From: Ilyonectria destructans | Lineage: Eukaryota > Ascomycota > Sordariomycetes > Hypocreales > Nectriaceae | Direction of reading: 5' to 3' | Length of the DNA stretch: 64,000 bases | NCBI GenBank assembly: GCA_020740775.1 | Contig: JAHEWK010000002.1 | Coordinates: 2,728,001-2,792,000, forward strand | In this document: in pieces, positions 1 through 11,933 of the stretch | Layout of the letters: each line of letters starts with the position of its first letter | Numbering within the stretch: position 1 is the first letter of the stretch | Notes under the pieces: model-generated | What the model saw: only the letters and a program-made list of their open reading frames with translations | What the model was told of the DNA's origin: nothing | Databases searched by the model: none | Position numbers and translations under genes: made by a program

Positions 1-1390
1 ATTACTAGCCTCTTCTAGATATATTACCTTAATAAATAGTGAGTAAATTTTCTATAGAAACTCTCTATAATTTATTAAAAAGAATATTAACTAATATATT
101 AATAGAGATAGTATAATTACTCTATTAAAGCTCTTTAAGCTTAAAGCTTTTTATTTTTTAGTAGCCTTTAGATTTAATTTCTATATTAATTTTTAGCTAA
201 TTAGATATATCTATATATAAGTATCTATATCTATTTTAATTCTTTTTTATTAAATACTTAACTTATAAATATCTATTCTTAAATATTTTAATTAATAGAT
301 ATTAATCTTATTTTTAATATAGGCTTTTTTATTTTAAATATTTTATCTACTTATTTTCTAAAAAGTCTAATTTTTTAACTCTAGCTGCTATAAATTAAAT
401 TACTACCTATAGATTAAAAGATTTTATTTTTCGATTAAATTCTAAATATTGGATATTAATATATTCTATTTATTAATAGTTATAATATTTAATTTTATTA
501 GAGTTACTTTTTATAGTCTATTTATTAGATATTTAATAATTAATCTCTTTAGAGTAATCTTATTAATATCTATACTCTTTATCTAAGGTATATTAATAGT
601 TTTTACCTTCTAAAGAGTAATCTCTATTTTTAAATAATTTATAAGAAGAATCTACTTTTAGAGTTTTTAATTTTCTCTTTTAAAAACTTTTTTTTTAATT
701 TTATAGTAAATTAATATTATTAAAATATTACTATAGATAATAAGCTTTTTAAGCTAATTTCTAAGTTTAAAAAATATCTATTTTTATTTTATAGATTTTC
801 TTTTTTACTTAAAATTAGAATTTAAAGTAATATTAATAGATTAAAATTAGATTATTCTTAGTATATAATATACTTAAAGCTATATAAATTACTCTTTAGA
901 TATTAAAGTAATCTATTAGAAATTAATTAGTAAATTATTATAGCTTTATTAAGCTATTTTAAAGCTTAATCTCTTTCTAATAAAAGTTAATATACTATTT
1001 CTATAGAAAAACTATAAAGTTTTTCTACTTTAAATTTATTAAGCTTTTAGTATATACTTACTATTAAATTTATAGAAATATATATAGTTTTATATTTAAC
1101 TAATTAATCTTTTAGTAGTTTTTTATTATAATTCTTATATTATTTATCTTTTATATAGTATAGATTTAATTATCTATTTTTATATTTATAGCTTCTTCTT
1201 AAAGAGTTATATAAATATATTGTAGTAGCTTTTTATATTCTTTTAAAAGTTTTATTTCTAATATTTTAACTATTTATTTAATTAGATATATTTAAAAAGC
1301 TTAATCTTTTTATCTTTTAGCCTTATAGTATTTATCTATAGCAGTCTATTATATTATTATAGCTAAAAGTAAAATCTAAATAAAAGTAGA
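1..1390. repeat. AT-rich island, RIP-like decay
   Basis: Nearly pure A/T sequence rich in TATA, TTAA and TAAT words, with stops in all frames and no gene. Composition changes abruptly at about 1,400 to ordinary GC content. It is probably an old transposon destroyed by repeat-induced C-to-T mutation; no protein family can be recognised in it. Confidence 0.8.
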
Positions 1391-1972
1391 ATTATATAAG
1401 AGTTGGGGCGGTATGCCTAACCTTATAAAAGACCCTCCAGCCGTTAGGCCAAAAAGATCAATTAATTTAAGTAAGCTGTGTTACTCAATCGTGCCGCATA
1501 TCTATTGATAAGGGTAGCTGCTAGCTAGCCACAGAGCAGCAATATAGATCTCAGACCCAAGAATCTTCTCCCTCAATATATCGCATTATATCGCTATCTA
1601 ATTAGGCGCCCGGGCAATATAACCGGCATCCTATCATCAGCTTACTCCCTAAAAACAAGAGGGGCTGTTGTAGCAGGCCTAGGCCCCAAAAGCTGCAGCA
1701 AAAACTTAATTGGTGATACTAGTGGGTGTCAAGGAGGGGCCTTAGCCTCCGTTGAGATGCAGCCATATAGCCAAGATGAGGGAATATTCTCTTCGAAGAC
1801 TTGAGGGAGAATCTGAGGCCTCCCACGCAGAACGTCAAGGCAGCCTCTGTCTATATTTATAAATGCTGCAAAGCTCTCTGCTTCGCTTCACTTAGACCTC
1901 ACTTTTCTGACAATAACACAAAAGCATCCATACTCTGACCCTGACCCCAAAGACCCTACCCAGCAAGCAATC
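1391..1972. other. Intergenic stretch upstream of the CVNH gene
   Basis: No gene seen. A TATA-like stretch lies near 1,851-1,865, followed by a pyrimidine-rich stretch and a run of CA/CC-rich leader before the ATG at 1,973, consistent with a fungal core promoter and 5' leader for the CVNH gene. Confidence 0.4.
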
Positions 1973-2259
1973 ATGTCCTTCCATCTCTGCGCCGAGAACA
2001 TTACTCTTGAGAATGGCCACATTCTCAAGGCCAGACTGGCTAATACCAGCGGCGACTACGTTGATGCTGAGATCGACCTGAACAACTACATCGGCAACAA
2101 CTTCGGCTCCTTCGAATGGGGTGGTGCAGGTGCGGTCCCCTCATAGACCGTATACTAATGTTCCCAGCTTTTGCCGATTCGGCTGATGTCAGCCTCGTGT
2201 TCCTGGAGCTGGCCATGCGGACGGAAGTAATACTGGACCTCGCCGATTCAATGCGGTAG
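1973..2259 (+). pseudogene. Truncated cyanovirin-N homology (CVNH) protein
   Basis: Reading from the ATG at 1973, the first exon (1973-2129) encodes a typical CVNH N-terminal half: MSFHLCAENITLEN, then ILKARL, then IDLNNYIGNNFGSFEWGG. A GTGCGG donor at 2130, a TACTAAT branch site and a CCCAG acceptor at 2163-2167 define a 38-nt intron, short for a fungus. Exon 2 (2168-2259) starts FADSADVS, as CVNH proteins do, but then leaves the family and stops, giving 82 residues where the fold needs about 100-110. CVNH proteins are small fungal carbohydrate-binding lectins. The second sugar-binding half is lost and the 3' part overlaps an antisense relic of another gene, so a breakpoint lies near 2,170-2,200. 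Probably non-functional. Confidence 0.6.
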
Positions 2260-2690
2260 TAACGGCTTCCTGTCCTTGCGCGCAACCACGATGGTGCCGA
2301 CATGTGACTGCCACACTGGGGCGCGAAGCCGGAGTCGGGGTTGATGTTGAGGCACATCGCGATCTAGTTGTCTAGGTCGGCACGGTTGGCGGACCGAGTG
2401 CCTACGCGGCGGAGGACCAGCGTACCTGGATGAACCCTAGGACGGGAGGAAGGTCCTGCGAGAAAACGGGATGATCTGCCGGGATTGTGCTGGCGGACCA
2501 AGGCGGGAATTCGATTTTCTCGACGTCGCACCGGACGATGACGGCTTGGATGGGGCCAGGAGCGCTGTGTGCTGCCATCAAAGTGGAGTGTGCCGAGGCT
2601 GCAGCAGGCGGCAGGGTTGCTTTAGGCGCAGGTGCCTGCTGAGACACCGTCTCTGGCTCGAAATCCGTGTCTATGTTGTCCCATTTCGAG
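2170..2690 (-). pseudogene. Antisense relic of a conserved fungal hypothetical gene
   Basis: On the minus strand this stretch reads, across frame breaks, as a mosaic I associate from memory with a widespread uncharacterised fungal family: PIQAVIVRCDVEKIEFPPWS, ASTIPADHPVF, then MCLNINPDSGFAPQ and a GTIVVARKDRKPLLP-like end. The pieces fall in different frames and include stops, so it is not a working gene. It lies head-on against the CVNH gene and overlaps that gene's second exon. The family has no known function that I can name. The match is by recognition only and was not aligned. Confidence 0.4.
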
Positions 2691-2775
2691 TAATCCTAGG
2701 TGGTATGGAATCATTGTAAATCTTCACAATGGTTGATGGTTGAATGAAGATGACTGAATTCAATCTACGCGACAG

Positions 2776-3836
2776 GTTTGTACAAGACCCTAGCCTATGA
2801 GAACCACCTCGTAGATCGTGCCATTGAGCAAAGCGACAACGAGCACGTACAGAAAATTAGAGTAGTCTCATCCAACCAGCTCAAGAGTGGTGACCTGAGC
2901 ATCAAGACAGCGACTATCACGGACATGACAGCACTTAGACAATTTGCCGAAGACTGGGAGCACAGAATCGGCAACGGCGCCACAGTGCGCATCCCAACAT
3001 ACGGTATCTTGGCACACAGCGTACACACTAGCTCAATAGACATAGACAACTTCAAACTAGAAGGAATGCCACTGCGTGCCCGCAAGGTACAATCAAACAC
3101 GACCGGTTCTCATAACCATGTCCACTTGGGCATTCGTAATGGCAACACTCTGGTCATGGCTTTCCGGGGAACCGATGTCCCAACGAACTTGGAAAACTTC
3201 CAGGAATCGGAACGATGGCTCGGATTTGTTGTGAACTTACTGACGGACGGCTGCTACGACCTCAGGCAGCCTTCCTGGATTGTAGATACGACTGTGCTTG
3301 TTCATGAAGGCTTCTTACGTGGCTTTGACAGGCTTGTGCCTGATCTAAGTCGGCGTATTAATGATTTGTTCAACAATCGGCCTCCCGAGACGATTGAGAC
3401 CTGTGGCCACAGCCTCGGTGGAGCGTTAGCAACACTGTGTGCATTGTGGTGCAGCATACGATGGCCAAATGTACCTATTACCTGTCTAACCCTCGGATCA
3501 CCCAGGGTTGGCAACGCAGGCTTCGCTATAGCGTTCGCAGGGCACACCAATATCGCCTGTTATCGACTCGTCATACCATCCGACCCAGTCCCAACTGTCC
3601 CAAACGCAACTACCGAGAGGATCCCCGTCCGGTATTCACCGGATGCACCCTTCTACTTCAAATGGAGGGATCCTGGCACTCAGACATGGCAACATGTAGG
3701 CTGGGAGTTATGGCTGTCAGACCGACGTGAAGACCCCCGCCTACTGATGAGAGCTTTGGAACTATTATCACTATCACTGCTGTCACATAGCCCTTGGGGC
3801 TACGTTAACACGGTACAAAATATGTTACAATTATGA
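2776..3836 (+). CDS. Class 3 lipase-like alpha/beta hydrolase (5' end unresolved)
   Basis: An open frame of about 350 residues carries the lipase nucleophile elbow GHSLGGAL at 3408-3431, preceded by the oxyanion-strand motif VMAFRGTD (about 3150). A downstream Asp in IPSDPVP and a His in WQHVGWELW complete a plausible Ser-Asp-His triad. The family hydrolyses ester bonds of acylglycerols; substrate and location are unknown, and no signal peptide is visible in what remains. There is no in-frame ATG at the 5' end: the frame opens at a TTG, and CGACAG just before 2776 looks like a splice acceptor, so a first exon may be missing or unidentified. It follows the CVNH relic on the same strand. Confidence 0.65.
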
Positions 3837-3952
3837 TTGCAGTGGCAGGGGTAAGCCCGACGCATCTAATATGGGGCAGCAACAATTCTTTTACCAGAGC
3901 AGTCTGCGCTACTGTCCTGGCCACGGGCCCGCAGATCAAGAGGTTGAGAGTG

Positions 3953-4259
3953 TCACATATAGGGATATCGGATTTCAACGGTTATTAAGGAAGTGAAACT
4001 TTTCCTTCATTATCATAGGTGTCCATCGCCACTTGCTTCGTCGCCGGCCTCGTCACCGGTCTAGCCTTCCCTTCAATCAGGTCAATAGCTAGATGAAGCT
4101 AAAGACCCTGAGGCATCCGGAGCGTCTCGGCTGTCTGAGGTCATCCGAGGTCATCATCATTCTCTTCGTCTATAGGACTGACCCAAAGACACTCATTAGA
4201 TAGGAAGAATGTCAAGGGCTTCTCACATAAATGATTATTTCCATCTGCTAGATGCAACA
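3953..4259 (+). repeat. Dispersed repeat A, copy 1
   Basis: About 300 bp, starting at GATATCGGATTTC, that recurs at 42917-43225 in the same orientation and partly at about 59840-59945. Shared blocks include GTCCATCGCCAC, ATCAGGTCAATAGCTAG, GCATCCGGAG and TTCTCACA...CTAGATGCAAC. No long open frame is conserved. It may be the end of an unrecognised transposon or a duplicated gene-end fragment. Confidence 0.7.
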
Positions 4260-4760
4260 GAGGGGCAAGTCTAGGATTTTGGAACGGCTCCTTGGGAGGC
4301 TCTCGGAAAGCCTGAAGGGTCGTCTCATCAAGAACGACACTAGCCGGCTCGTTTCGTGGACGTGCGGCTTTGGGATCCCGTCGGGCCCCATCTCGTACGT
4401 GTGGGCGATCTAGAACTTCTAGCGTTCGGCAGATCTCTGGAATCTTGACTGGTTCTGCTTGAGGTATGGTGTAAGTGGGAATGGTATGGATTGGTATATC
4501 TAGAGTCTAGATGGATAAGAGTAGCCTGAATAGAAAGATGCTATACTTAATTAATAGAGGGGATAGATATTTAAATATTAATATACTATTAGTTAAGAAG
4601 AGGGAGTAGAAGGATCTTTCTATTTTATAATAAATAACTAAAATTAGACTTTTAGTTAACTTTTCGATATTTATTTAAAGGGTAATAAATATAGTATAAC
4701 TTTTATAATAATCTGATATTAAGGCTTTAAAGAGAGTATAGACTAGAGATTTATATAGTA
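4260..4760. other. Intergenic, no gene; AT-rich 3' half
   Basis: 4260-4500 has normal composition and no supported gene. From about 4500 to 4760 the sequence turns AT-rich and leads into the LTR remnant. Confidence 0.5.
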
Positions 4761-4761
4761 C

Positions 4762-5165
4762 TGAGTCGGGGATTTCCAGTCTTTTAGGGAATTAGGTCAT
4801 TTAATCAGATCCTTGCCGCAACTAGGGCTAAGATTGACAGCTTCCTTCAACAGGAAATACCGTACCGGATAGAGACCAGTGGCCTGACCCATTAGGGCCA
4901 TAAATTGGGAGACCTTATATAAGGTCTATTAGCAAGCATCATTAATATAGTATCTCGTTCAATTGACAGTCTTTTAGCCTATTCTTTTGAGACCCCTTAG
5001 AGATCTATTTAATCAAATGGTATCAGCTGAGATGTTTGTTATTCTTGCTCAATTGAGCTATTTACCTAGATTTTGATCTCGACCCTACCTACCCTTTCCG
5101 TCACAACACTATCGCGGTCATCACAGCTCTGCCTCTGGGTGGGTTGTGTGTTCTTAGTGTTCTCT
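4762..5165 (+). mobile_element. Copia-like LTR and leader remnant, copy 1
   Basis: This block aligns along its whole length with the reverse complement of 20735-21144. It contains an LTR-like segment followed by TGGTATCAGCTGAGA at about 5020, which resembles the primer-binding site that follows the 5' LTR of many Ty1/copia elements. No gag or pol remains. Compared with copy 2 this copy keeps more C and G, so it is the less mutated of the two. Confidence 0.65.
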
Positions 5166-5805
5166 GTCTCCGCCCCCACTCAGTACAATATTAGAATAAA
5201 CTTCTAAGGCATTAGTTAGTTATAGTTATGTGCAAAACTAGCTTCCTCCTTGTACTTAGACAATCTCTTTAAAACGTCGTGGTGGGGACTTCTAGGCACA
5301 TATGTTGACCTTGCATATTTCCAGAGTTCCAAAAAAGGATAATACTGTCAGCATTCCGCGTCTACTAATGTGCATTATTGCTGGCCGCCAAAAATACCTT
5401 TGAGTATACGTAAGTACTGAGTCTCCGCGTACAACAACACCCCACTATGACAGTGCCAGTTCCGTGTTGTCAGGACCTTGCTCCAAACGTTGAGGTAAAT
5501 GCCTATCCCGGCATGCAAACACCAATCCAGCGCACCGTAGCCACAAAAGTTTCACAATACTTTAAGTCACCATTGCATATTCGAATTCGTGAATAACTTC
5601 ATTGAAAGTTATTGGTTGTGATAAATGTCACTATGATGCTCACGTGACGCCGGGCCGCAGAAGGCTATGGAATATGGTGGAATGCGAGGGGTTTCAGGAT
5701 GGCCTTTATAGGCCGGCGTTGCTTGGCAGAGTACCTGCGAGGATCAACCAAGTGCGCCTTTTCAACGACGCCTTCACAAAACAGCGGCAGACTATTCAAA
5801 CCAGC
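5166..5805. other. Intergenic region upstream of the BTB gene
   Basis: No gene is supported. An open frame runs upstream of 5806 from about 5602, but its content is not BTB-like and is better read as 5' leader. Confidence 0.4.
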
Positions 5806-6811
5806 ATGGAAAATCCAAGAGACACCCAGACAAACACAGTTGTCGAAATTGCTCCAGATGGCGACCTTATTCTGATAGTTGGGCCAGAAGAGACAAAACT
5901 TCATATTCATTCTATGTTGTTAATAGCAGTCTCGAAACCTTTCTCCGCCATGTTCGGGCCAGACTGGAAGGAAGGTCATGATATGCTCGATCGCAATGGA
6001 CCTGCCGAGTTATTACTGCCTGAAGACAATGCTGCTGCGTTGAAAATTATCTGTTCTATCATTCACCATCAGAACAGAGAAGTACCTCAAACCCTCGCTG
6101 CAGGCGATGTCCTCGCAGTTGCCGTCACCGCAGACAAGTATGATTGTGTTCATGCCCTGAGATTTGCGAGCGAAAGTTGGCTTCGACCCTCCAGAGACGA
6201 AGCTAGCAATCTAATGCTTCTCACTGCCGCGGCATATCTATTCCAGAACGCACAGGCCTTCAAAGAGATCACGAGAGCATTGATACTTGACTATGATGGT
6301 CCTTATCTTGCTCTCTCATGCAAAGAAGTTGAATCTGCTATGACGTGGAGGGTCTTCTGTAAGTACCCCGATGATCGGTTTGGACATATGACTGACGGGC
6401 AAACGGACAGGCCTGCTGGAAGAGCAGAGAGGGTTTGCAAGGCTGAAGGTAGCAGAAATTCTCATAGCAGGAGTAAATGATGGGACTGGGCTGTGTGTTC
6501 ACAAGTGTGGATGGACAAGCAAATATGCATATGCATATATAAAGCTGTTGGAAAGAGAGGATCTTTGGCCAGCACACTTACCCCATATCTCTATCTCCAA
6601 GGCACTAGAGTCAGCAGAGAGGATGCCTGATCCGATCCCTGAGGAATCAAGTACCGCATGTACCTATGAGTACAAACATGCCGCGCCAGCATACAGGAGA
6701 AGTCGTAGTTGGAGTTTGGACATCTTTAACAAGAGTGTTGGGCTTTGCCTGCACTGCGTTCGGTCAGGTAGCATGTATTCTAGTTGTAGCCAGCGCCCCC
6801 ATAGCTATTAA
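5806..6811 (+). CDS. BTB/POZ domain protein (two exons)
   Basis: Exons 5806-6358 and 6411-6811 give 317 residues. The intron has a GTAAGT donor at 6359, a GACTGAC branch and an ACAG acceptor at 6410; splicing restores a Cys codon and runs into LLEEQRGFARLKVAE. Residues about 10-125 form a BTB/POZ domain: a GDLILIVG strand, HIHSMLLIAVSKPFSAMFGP (the conserved H..L...S..F..M), and LLLPEDNAAALKIICSIIHH. Fungal proteins of this type are usually dimerisation or cullin-3 adaptor-like proteins of unknown target. The remainder is alpha-helical with a Cys-containing tail (LCLHCVRSGS). ATG 5806 is preferred because the domain starts just after it. Confidence 0.75.
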
Positions 6812-7149
6812 GATCAATATTAGGGGACATGTATCCTGATGTGACAAGACAAGGAGCGGAGGATGAGCAAGGATCCTAACGGTGCAGTCTAGGCGGAACT
6901 GCGAAACACCAGGGCAGCATCTTCCGGGCCATTATTCCTTGGCAATCATGTCGGAACCTATTGGCCATATATGTCGATCACTCACGCCATAGAAGAGCTT
7001 CACATGGCTGTTGCACCAGCATGAACTTGGGCGTTTGGTCGTCAATCTGCAGGTGGCACAGGGAGGGAGATCTCGCAGGGAAAGAGAAAACCTGCCGATA
7101 TGCATGCTGGGAGAGGAGTATTTTGGCGTGAAGACGAGTGCGGAAAGGA
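6812..7149. other. Intergenic, nothing recognised
   Basis: 3' flank of the BTB gene; no gene, RNA or element seen before repeat B begins. Confidence 0.4.
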
Positions 7150-7482
7150 GAAATAACGAATAACACAGAGGGCGCAGAAGAAAGAACCTTTCGTTCCTCA
7201 AGGCACAGTCCGCAACAGGAGACCGGTCCCCTACCAGGACCGCTAATGCCTTTTGGAACAGGCCTGAAGAAGCAAGGCGCTTGCCTTGGAAAAGTGAAAG
7301 GAAGAGCCTGACATAAGCATTTGTCTTGTGAAGAAAGAACCATGCTGACAACCACTGCCTTCCAGGTAGGTGGCGACGAAACCCTGGGTAGGTACCGCCT
7401 AATGGCCTGGGATCATAGTTAGGCAGTTGTGGGTGTCCTTGCAGGTGTCTGAAAGGGAAAGAAGGAGTGAGTGCGTGGGCGC
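7150..7482 (-). repeat. Dispersed repeat B, copy 1
   Basis: On the minus strand this block shares GACACCTGCAAG, CCCACAACTGC, CGCCACCTACCTGG, CTTCACAAGACAA and GGGGACCGGTCTCCT with 63047-63325 (+), and its second half with 50950-51143 (-). About 280-330 bp. Short frames encode similar peptides in all copies (SQDKCLC, GDRSP), but no protein function is recognised. Confidence 0.7.
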
Positions 7483-8543
7483 CACATACTGAACTCTATC
7501 CCTCTGAGTGCCGTAAGGCACACTTGCGCTCATGACAGGGATTTATACAACAATGGCATAATGAAAGAGACCTCTGCCTCCACATATCTTAGGTGGTTGC
7601 CGCGACTCAAAAATGCAGCAACACCCAGTAAGGGTCCGACAGCCAATGGAACGGTTTAGCGGTTGGTAATGTACCCGTGCCTGGTGATGGTTGGGTTGGT
7701 GGCTGAAACTCCATGGCTCAGGAGAGTTGACTAAGTTAGCTTCTATCCGCTCCCTCAATATGGGCGAGTTGCTGGCTAGGAGAGTTGACACTGCAAGCGT
7801 GTGGATGTGAACGAGTCTGTTTGCTTCTTCGCAGGCTATGCATACTTGCCTCTCGGTACGTTGAGGCGCCAGTTACGTGATAATAACTTGCTCACCTTGA
7901 GGGAGCAGATAGCGATTACCCTAGAGGGGCCAGTTACTCTAGCACCTGAACCACACAACACATCTGTCGCCTAACCGCGAACTAGACTGTTACCCAACAG
8001 TGCCGGCTTCAACAACACGCTCGACATACAAACCGCCTGTATCAGAGTGTAAAGTACTCCATCCTTTCAAATGGCAGCAAGGCTAGCCGAACACAGCGAC
8101 TTGACAGAACCCATGATGCAGATGGATGCGTCGATTCCTGCCCTTATATAGGCATATATACAGTGTTTCAAGCGATCTACATTGATGTTTCAACTGCACC
8201 TCCTCCTGGTGGCTTCATCTCCCACGCCCTGTATCCCCGGCGCTCACCATTTCACTTGTTTATCTCTTTATGCCAACAGGGGGGCATTCGTCAGAGGAAT
8301 AAAGTAAATCCGACCCGCCCAGGCTAAGTAAATACCGCAGTTGTAGGGTAACAGCTGCGGCGAAAGCAGATACATCATCGCAACGTTAGCATCACCTAGG
8401 TTCAGAAGTCCTTATTTAAGCTTCCTCGCCGACCGCGGTTTCTAGCCCGCCAGTTTGAAACCACTTGTGTGATTAGTCTCAAATGGCTCAGTAACCAGTT
8501 ACGCCAAGGCTAATGTCGCGTTATGTAGACACCCGCTCGAACC
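7483..8543. other. Intergenic region upstream of the HET gene
   Basis: No gene is supported in about 1 kb. The last 200 bp before 8544 probably hold the promoter and leader of the HET-domain gene; a TATTTAAG word lies at about 8413. Confidence 0.4.
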
Positions 8544-11043
8544 ATGGAGTCCATCGGTTCAGAAGTGGAGCCAGACCCTTGGAAACGACAATTCGAGCTT
8601 AAGAAAGCTTGCACGCTCGGCGCCTGCGATGATGCTGCATTGCGAATAGATCCCTTCGAGCCATCCGCGACTTCCCCCTTGCGAGAAGTATCGGTTCTGA
8701 GAGAGTCTGGCCGGAGAGGATGCCCTGTCTGTCGATTTTTGATACAGGTTGTGGATGAGGTCTTTCCTGGATGGACGTCAGGCGATACAGTGGGCAAGCG
8801 CATTGCTTTGCAAAATGGTATAACTCTGCGTCGCGATGGCAAGGCTGTCGCCAACTTCAGGCTAAAGGGTCGCGTCAACGGTAATTTGCCAAGCAGTAGC
8901 TCTAACAAGACTTTGATAGGAAAATGCTGACTTTGACGCCTGCAAAGGTCACTTGTACCCCGAAAGTTATGTACAGCAGGGTATGGGCCAGGGCCTGATC
9001 TCCGCTGTGTTTCTATTCAACGGGTTGACCTTGAATGTGCTACCCGACCCAAGCACTGAGAGGTTTGGCCGAGCTCGAGCTTGGCTAGAGTACTGTGAAA
9101 AGAATGATGATCACTGCAAGCCATCCTCGACCAGTGCTGATTTCATGCCACGACGCTTACTAGATGTATTGTCAATCGCTTCATCAGACAGGGTGTTGCT
9201 CGTTGAAACGGAGCACCAGGTTAAGTATGCTTGCCTCAGCTACTGTTGGGGGAGAGACTTGGAAGGTGTGCTACGAACAACTCAGTCCAACGTGCAGGAA
9301 CATTGCAATGTCGGAATTGCGTGCGGAACCTTGCCGAAGACAATTCATGATGCTGTGTACGTCTGCCGCGGACTAGGAATCCAGTATCTTTGGATTGACT
9401 CACTCTGTATCATACAAGACGAACCCGCGGACTGGGCAGGCGAGGCACCGCGCATGTCCGAAATCTATGGCAGATCCCACCTCACTATATTTGCGAACCA
9501 ACATGATTCATGCAAGAGTGGGTTTCTTGGCCCACAGAGCTACGGACATCTGACCTGGCAGGGACCCTTGCAAACGCCCTTGCCACCAGAGTTTCTCTAC
9601 CCAGCGGATGCAGTATCTCTTCAAATGGGGACTCCTCTCTGCTCTCGTATCGCCCCAGGTACTGCCGTATACGGCGACGGCGCTCCAGTCTCTACCCATC
9701 GAATGGCTAGAAGCCAGCTGGATCGTCGCGGATGGTGTCTTCAAGAGGAACTCCTCCCCAACCGCAGGCTATACTTCGATGGTAACGAAATGACGTGGGA
9801 CTGTTGCACCCGTTCATTCTGCGAGTGCGGACACATGAATGAGGACAAGAGACCAACGTGGTCAGCCGCCAGCAAGGCAACTCTCACTGGGCTCAAAATG
9901 TCCCTTGGTCTTGCAACAGCGCGTAACGTCCACTACACTCCAAGCCGAGTGTTTGATACATGGAAATGGGTGTTGGAGGACTACACTGCGCGCTTTCTTA
10001 CAAATCCATCGGACAAGTTGGTTGCCATGTCAGGAGTTGCTTCAATGATGCTCAAAGCGCTCCGAAAAGATGCCAAAGCTACCAGGCGCCACAACAGCCA
10101 AATTGGGCCTGAATACTGCGCTGGTTTATGGTCTGATAACTTCCTGGTCGGGATGTCATGGGTTGCCATTCGAAATATCAGTCACAAGGGACCTTGGAAA
10201 CCACCCTCTCGAGGTGGCAAATGGAGAGCACCAACATGGTCGTGGGCATCAAATGACGCGCCTGTGGAGTACGTCTCCCACAGAGTATATACGCAATGGA
10301 AATACAAGCCGACAATGGCAAGATCACGCACAAATGTTGACGAAATATCGTGCGAGCCAGTGCTGATGGGCAACATCACTGGGCAGCTCAAAACTGGACA
10401 CGCGTGCTTAACTGGTCCTCTCGTGCCTGTGGAATTAGTGCGTCTTGACGAGAAGCTAAGCAACCGGAAACAACCCATCTTTAAGACTCAAAACCCTTTG
10501 CTTACAGAAGGCGACACCCTTCAGGATGCTCCATTCCCGGTTGCTCTGGTACGGGGGAAAAATCTCTTGAGTTACCAGGTTTCGCTTGATACACCAGATG
10601 CAGCGAATCTTCTGGGTCATGGAGACAAGGTCGCTCAGTGTTGGATGGAACGTGCCTGCAAAAAGGGCTGTTGCCGTCCACGGCGGCAATCAGAGTGGTC
10701 ATTGGGCGCGATGTTTCGAAAGAGTCGTCCACAACCCCCCCAGAAACTATTCTGCTTGGAACTGTTCAGCTGGGAGGATGATGGCGGGAATACCAATACC
10801 AGAACTGCTTACGTCGACCATGACAACGACTACCCTGGTATGCCTCCGGAAACATGGTTCCTAGTACTGCGGGAAGTAATGGACGGCGTCTTCGAACGGG
10901 TTGGAGCTGGCCTTTGCGAGGCAAGGTTTGATCGCGAGATGAAGGTCCGCTGGCCAAGGTTGGACCGTCAGCACAATGCCTGGAGCACATTTGAGTGTCC
11001 ACTGTTTCAAGACTGCGAGTTCAAATCAATTAAGATCATTTAA
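8544..11043 (+). CDS. HET-domain (heterokaryon incompatibility) protein
   Basis: Exons 8544-8880 and 8948-11043 encode 810 residues. The intron has a GTAATT donor at 8881, a TGCTGAC branch and an acceptor ending at 8947, and keeps the frame (N-G-H-L-Y). The HET domain lies at about residues 205-330: YACLSYCWG, then LPKTIHDAVYVCRGLGIQYL, WIDSLCIIQD and MSEIYGRSHLTIFA, the family's conserved blocks. An upstream Cys-rich segment (CPVCRF, about residue 65) is common in HET proteins, and RGWCLQEELLPNRRLYF follows. HET proteins trigger growth arrest or cell death after fusion of genetically different hyphae. The partner is unknown. No repeat domain (WD40 or ankyrin) is present. Confidence 0.85.
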
Positions 11044-11421
11044 AGTAGAATGATCAGGTTAGGGAGTTTGTGAGGCTGGTGACAGTAATACATTGTCCTG
11101 CTTTACCAGGTGTCATACGCGAAACGTCCTCATCTTTAACCCCTGCATGCTGACCTGCTAGAAACACTAATTTAAACGGTGAAGCTTGGTGTAAGCGATC
11201 GAAAAAAAGGATAAGCCAGTAACTTCAACAACAGCATCAACTACTGAAGTGATCCGTTTCTTATAATTTCATGATTGTGCCATAACTGAGATGTTATAAT
11301 CCTGATATGTAGCGAAAGCAAATAGAGGAGCTCTTAATTTTTCATGTAAGTGGTAATCTAGAAGACGCCACGTATCAACTGAATTAACAAAAGGCACCAG
11401 CAGGTCAAAGTCCGCAATGCA
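11044..11421. other. Intergenic, 3' flank of the HET gene
   Basis: No gene seen; moderately AT-rich untranslated or spacer sequence. Confidence 0.35.
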
Positions 11422-11933
11422 GTGACATCCAAATCCCATTCAAGATGTCAACCTTTTGATTATCCCCTCTGCACTTTCTGCGGGCTAAGCTGCGCTGGCA
11501 CTCTCTGTAAGACCCTGACCAATGTATTCTATTACCTATTGAACAGCAGTCAATCCACCTCACCCACAGGCATCGAGAAGCAATCTCTAATCAAAGAGGT
11601 TGGTTCCATCATTTCAGGACTTGATGAAGGCCTTGGCATCCCTCTGATCGAGGCTCAGCCCGATGCACTTCTTAGGTACTTGCTTGTAAAAGTATGTTCA
11701 TATGACAGAGGTTTGAACATACGGTGCTGAGATCCATTGCATAGCTTGAAGATGCTTTGGGCATCACATTTGCCGAGAACTTGCTCGGTCTCGCTGATGA
11801 GGGCGCTGGCCCTGGAACCATCCAAGCCATTGGGCAGGGTGTTGCAATGATCCGGGACGGCGTAGGAATCAGTGCGGCCGACAAGTTTCTTGACAAGGCG
11901 ACTGGTGGTGCTCCTACTTCTCTGAGCGAATAA
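11422..11933 (+). CDS. Small unknown protein (two exons, start uncertain)
   Basis: An open frame to 11691 joins, through a GTATGT donor at 11692 and a CATAG acceptor ending at 11744, to exon 11745-11933, giving an about 150-residue product ending in GAPTSLSE. The exons fit in phase 0 and the joined protein is Gly/Ala/Leu-rich: SIISGLDEGLGIPLIEAQPD, LLGLADEGAGPGTIQAIGQG. A Cys-rich stretch (LCTFCGLSCAGTLC) lies near the N-terminus. No in-frame ATG is visible, so the start codon or a first exon is missing from this model. I do not recognise the family; a small secreted or membrane-associated protein is possible but not shown. Confidence 0.45.

Noticed and set aside
6932..7355. Two overlapping minus-strand open frames of 125-139 codons
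   Set aside because: They lie inside dispersed repeat B and its flank; the peptides are shared by repeat copies in different frames and are not gene-like.
9500..10900. Many 60-98-codon frames on both strands
   Set aside because: Shadows of the HET-domain coding sequence in other frames.
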